Below, piece after piece: positions 61,492 through 64,000 of a stretch of DNA of 64,000 bases. Numbering within the stretch: position 1 is the stretch's first letter; the number at the start of each line of letters is the position of its first letter. Location: positions 1 through 64,000 of the forward strand of contig UQHV01000004.1 in NCBI GenBank assembly GCA_900540895.1, in the 5' to 3' direction. Under the pieces are notes generated by a model. It was not told where the DNA came from. It saw nothing but the letters and a program-made list of their open reading frames with translations, and did not search any database. The stretch is from an uncultured Collinsella sp. (GTDB lineage: Bacteria; Actinomycetota; Coriobacteriia; Coriobacteriales; Coriobacteriaceae). The translations under genes and the position numbers were made by a program.

Positions 61492-63269
61492 GCGGCTGTT
61501 TCCAATTGATTTCTGCAGTTACGTTAGCGAAACTGATTAAAGAAGAATGTCCATCTGTTAAACACGTCTCATTGGGCGGCAATTACATTACTCGTTTAGC
61601 AGATGACTGCATGAAAGAATGGCATCCCTTTTTTGAATACATTGATTCGATAATGATGTATGACGGCGAAGAGCCGCTTGCACGTCTTCTTGAGGCTCTT
61701 GACTCTGGTGATGACAATCTCGACTGTGTTCCAAACCTTTGCCATGCTAAAGGTGGAAAGATATATAAAAACCATCGGATTGAGCAAACATTTATCAACG
61801 ATACAGTTCCCGATTTCGATGGCTTCGCCCTTTCTAAATACTTCATGCCTGAGTTAATATTGCCGGTTTATTCTTCTAGGCAGTGTTTTAATCATTGCGC
61901 CTTCTGCACCATTCCCGGTGCTACCGGTGGTTGTTACCGAAAGATGCCTATATCGAGAGTATTTGAAATAATGTGTCGGTTAAATGAAAAATACGGCACG
62001 AGAGTTTTCTCTTTTGTGGATGAAACATTCGAAGGCAAAAGAATGGAGCAACTCGCGGATGAAATAAACGCATCGGGAAAAACGTTTTTCTGGCATGGAG
62101 AAACGAGGTTCTCTCCAACCCTAAGTACAGACGTTTTCAACAAGATATACCAAAGTGGATGTAGGCAGATTCAGTTTGGCCTCGAGTCATACAACCAAAG
62201 AGTTCTTGATCTAATGAAGAAGAACACGAGAGTTGATTGGATTGATCGCAATATCCATGATTGTCTCAATGCGGGTATTCCTGTTCATCTATTCTTTATG
62301 ATTGGCTTTCCGACCGAAACTAAAGAAGAGGCTCTGAACACCTTAGCTTATACAGAGAATGTTTTGAATTATTCAAAACAGGTATGTGGTGTTCCATATT
62401 CCACGAGAGGATTTACGAATTTTGGTCTCGTTATGGGGTCGGATGTTTGGAATCATCCCGATAAGTATGGTGTCTCTGTAATGCCGAAGTCCCAATATGA
62501 GGATTTGCGCCTCGAAGTGGATTATGTTTCAGGCACTGGTTTAACTTTAAATGAAGCAAAATCCTTATCTGATGAGCATCATATTGATTTTTATATGCAA
62601 GAAGTCATAAACGGTAGCGACACAATTGACTTGCCCCAGCGGCTTCATATTTCAGAGGTGACCTGGATTCTAGATTCTATTCACGCTGTCAGGTATAAGG
62701 GACATTTGACCAAAGTAAAGCGACGGCTGACTAGTCTAAATCCAGCTGATCGAATCTGGCTGGATTCCAAGACCTCTGTCGTGCTCGTTGAGCCATTTGC
62801 CTACTTCTATAATTCTGAATACCATCATGTCTATGCTGTTTCCCAGTTGGTATACCTTAAGTTGGCCCGTTTATTGGAGGCCGATTGTAGCATTTCTCTT
62901 ATCCTTGATCAGGGCGATCTCGAGCTGACAAGGGCGATAGAAGAACTGTTGCATTATGGATTGCTGAATACAAATATCGATGCCGATTATGTAATGCACG
63001 ATAATGGTTTTCAATTGGTTAAAAGTTCGTTTGTGAAAGAAGTCGGACGCTCAAAAGAGGGGTTAAGAGTACTGCTGAGTTGTGCCACCCATAGAATGTG
63101 TGCGGTTAATGATTTTTCGTTCGCTTTGCTTTCGTTGTTTGAAAAGCCGATTACTAAGAACGAGGTGCGCGACATTTTGAAAAAAGAGGGACTATCGGCA
63201 AGCGAGGAGCAATTAAACAAGTTGGTTGATAATTGCATGAAAGCAGATATACTACAATTGATTAGATAG
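61488..63269 (+). CDS. Radical SAM enzyme, catalytic part with C-terminal winged-helix-like regions
   Basis: 593 residues. The start, SGCFQLISAVTLAKLIKEE, and HVSLGGNYITRL belong to the B12-binding domain and continue the preceding ORF. The radical SAM cluster is Cys133, Cys137, Cys140 (CFNHCAFC). FWHGETRFSP, QFGLESYNQRVLDLM and FFMIGFPTET are further barrel motifs. After about residue 420 two segments (LVYLKLARLLEADCSISLI to LLHYGLL; FSFALLSLFEKPITKNEV to CMKADILQ) look like repeated winged-helix domains, possibly PqqD/RRE-like peptide-binding modules. AT-rich; a 36-codon ORF follows. Confidence 0.82.
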   Translation: MSGCFQLISAVTLAKLIKEECPSVKHVSLGGNYITRLADDCMKEWHPFFEYIDSIMMYDGEEPLARLLEALDSGDDNLDCVPNLCHAKGGKIYKNHRIEQTFINDTVPDFDGFALSKYFMPELILPVYSSRQCFNHCAFCTIPGATGGCYRKMPISRVFEIMCRLNEKYGTRVFSFVDETFEGKRMEQLADEINASGKTFFWHGETRFSPTLSTDVFNKIYQSGCRQIQFGLESYNQRVLDLMKKNTRVDWIDRNIHDCLNAGIPVHLFFMIGFPTETKEEALNTLAYTENVLNYSKQVCGVPYSTRGFTNFGLVMGSDVWNHPDKYGVSVMPKSQYEDLRLEVDYVSGTGLTLNEAKSLSDEHHIDFYMQEVINGSDTIDLPQRLHISEVTWILDSIHAVRYKGHLTKVKRRLTSLNPADRIWLDSKTSVVLVEPFAYFYNSEYHHVYAVSQLVYLKLARLLEADCSISLILDQGDLELTRAIEELLHYGLLNTNIDADYVMHDNGFQLVKSSFVKEVGRSKEGLRVLLSCATHRMCAVNDFSFALLSLFEKPITKNEVRDILKKEGLSASEEQLNKLVDNCMKADILQLIR

Positions 63270-63282
63270 AGGAGGTTTCTGC

Positions 63283-63393
63283 ATGGACGTTATTAACAAA
63301 GATCTCTTGGAGCAACTGAAAGAGTTTCAGGAAGAGGGCGTCGTGGTAGAAGTGTTCGACTTTGAGGACTACATGGATAAATTCTGCCATTAG
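63283..63393 (+). CDS. 36-residue peptide, candidate RiPP precursor
   Basis: A short ORF 13 nt after the radical SAM gene with an excellent ribosome site (GAGGAGG, 7 nt spacing) and followed by a strong terminator. The peptide has an amphipathic, acidic N-terminal part (DLLEQLKEFQEEG) and a C-terminal part VVVEVF and FDFEDYMDKFCH with Phe, Tyr, Asp and a penultimate Cys. That leader/core layout next to a radical SAM enzyme and an exporter fits a ribosomally made, modified peptide. It has no Gly-Gly cleavage motif. Confidence 0.65.
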   Translation: MDVINKDLLEQLKEFQEEGVVVEVFDFEDYMDKFCH

Positions 63394-63417
63394 TTTCGGA
63401 ATTTACTCGCCTCGCTT

Positions 63418-63452
63418 AAAGGGAGAAGTCGATTATCGATTTCTCCTTTTTT
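63418..63452 (+). terminator. Terminator of the radical SAM operon
   Basis: AAAGGGAGAA and TCGA (63418-63431) pair with TCGA and TTCTCCTTT (63436-63449), followed by TTTT. It closes the operon after the peptide gene. Confidence 0.85.
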
Positions 63453-63582
63453 AATTAAAGATATTTTTGAAATACATGCTCTTAGCACAGGTTGGCCTCT
63501 CAGTAAACTGGGAGGTTGCTTTGGCTAGTTAGAGATATGTGAACGTCCGTTAGACTGAATCTCAGGGTAGAAGGGGCCTCCA

Positions 63583-64000
63583 GTGTCCAGATCAACAAGG
63601 CAATGCTGCGTTTCGGCTAATAAGAACGATGGCTTTTTGCGTGTGGCGGCGGCTTCGCCGCGGATTCGCGTGGCCGATGTCGAGGGCAATACCGAGGTTG
63701 CGCTGGCGGCTGTTCGCGAGGCTGCCGAGCGCGGCGTTCGCGCGCTGGTGCTGCCCGAGCTCAACTTGTGCGGCTATACCGCGGCCGATCTGTTCCATAA
63801 CCGCACATTACTGCATGCCTGCGAGGCTGCTTTGGTGCATATCCTCGATGAGACTCGTGAGCTGCCGATTGTCTTTACCATCGGTCTTCCCGTTGCAGTT
63901 GCCGAGAATATCTACAACTGCGCCGCCGTGTGCTGCGCGGGCGAGCTTTTGGGCCTCACGGCCAAGAAGTATCTGCCCAACTATGGCGAGTTCTACGAGC
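63583..64000 (+). CDS. nadE: Glutamine-dependent NAD+ synthetase, N-terminal part
   Basis: Runs off the window; 139 codons visible from a GTG with AAGGGG 6 nt upstream. The nitrilase-type glutaminase domain is recognised from DGFLRVAAASPRIRVADVEGN, the catalytic Glu region ALVLPELNLCGYTAADLF and the lysine in TAKKYLPNYGEFYE (active-site Lys). It supplies ammonia to the C-terminal synthetase domain for NAD+ formation. GC content returns to the housekeeping level here. The preceding gap (63453-63582) holds a hairpin (CCTCTCAG/CTGGGAGG) near 63500-63520. Confidence 0.9.
   Translation, partial: MSRSTRQCCVSANKNDGFLRVAAASPRIRVADVEGNTEVALAAVREAAERGVRALVLPELNLCGYTAADLFHNRTLLHACEAALVHILDETRELPIVFTIGLPVAVAENIYNCAAVCCAGELLGLTAKKYLPNYGEFYE

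Noticed and set aside
61475..61492. Programmed -1 ribosomal frameshift in the radical SAM gene
   Set aside because: No X XXY YYZ slippery heptamer or strong downstream structure; a base loss or coupled start is simpler.
1..64000. CRISPR arrays, tRNA or rRNA genes, transposases, integrases
   Set aside because: No regularly spaced repeats, tRNA-like cloverleaf or T-loop sequences, or transposase/integrase motifs were found on either strand by eye.

Overview
This window looks like chromosome of a human-gut Coriobacteriia member, most likely Collinsella or a close relative. The assignment rests on high-GC codon use, densely packed genes with AGGAGG-type ribosome sites, anaerobic metabolism (NrdD/NrdG, flavodoxin plus DUF3793, ferredoxin-type aldo/keto reductase) and LPxTG-like surface proteins. 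This is inference from gene content; there is no rRNA or tRNA in the window to confirm it.

Layout. 0.3-5.6 kb: anaerobic ribonucleotide reductase nrdD-nrdG with a candidate NrdR operator and two large palindromes between the genes, then folate genes folE, an HD hydrolase and folB. 5.6-17.5 kb: housekeeping genes (YgjP-like metalloprotease, M19 dipeptidase, FKBP, UreE-like protein, HAD hydrolase, Fur-family regulator, acylphosphatase, oxidoreductase, RNase HI), a LysR regulator divergent from O-acetylhomoserine sulfhydrylase with a Cys-containing leader ORF, a secreted protein and a ketopantoate reductase. 17.6-26.1 kb: aldo/keto reductase, oxidoreductase and endonuclease IV, two of them preceded by covarying copies of one 81-bp palindromic repeat, then a polar amino-acid ABC transporter, flavodoxin/DUF3793 and a probable copper-controlled HMA protein. 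26.3-33.5 kb: a large surface protein interrupted by one in-frame TAG, a Y-family polymerase/YolD pair with a LexA-like box, and glucose-6-phosphate isomerase. 33.6-36.5 kb: an orphan VirD4/TraG-like ATPase with a ClpP-like protease and an unknown protein.

38.6-50.1 kb is the strongest metabolic system: a GntR/HutC regulator, a 23-bp palindromic candidate operator, and ten co-directional genes (YfcC-type transporter, two amidohydrolases, FrlC-like epimerase, FrlB-like SIS deglycase, two FrlD-like kinases, YjbQ, BtpA/SgcQ, FGGY kinase). It resembles the E. coli fructoselysine operon but is much expanded, and I infer catabolism of an Amadori-type or other N-linked sugar conjugate.

50.1-54.8 kb: TatD, TcdA, an SdpR/SdpI-like pair and EttA. 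54.8-63.5 kb contains two more AT-rich stretches: a Tat-exported papain-like protein with a small lipoprotein, and a compact operon of DUF2087 protein, MFS exporter, cobalamin-binding radical SAM enzyme (split by a frame change) and a 36-residue peptide ending in FDFEDYMDKFCH. The last unit is the best candidate for an undescribed system: a peptide-modifying (RiPP-like) cassette. The window ends inside nadE.
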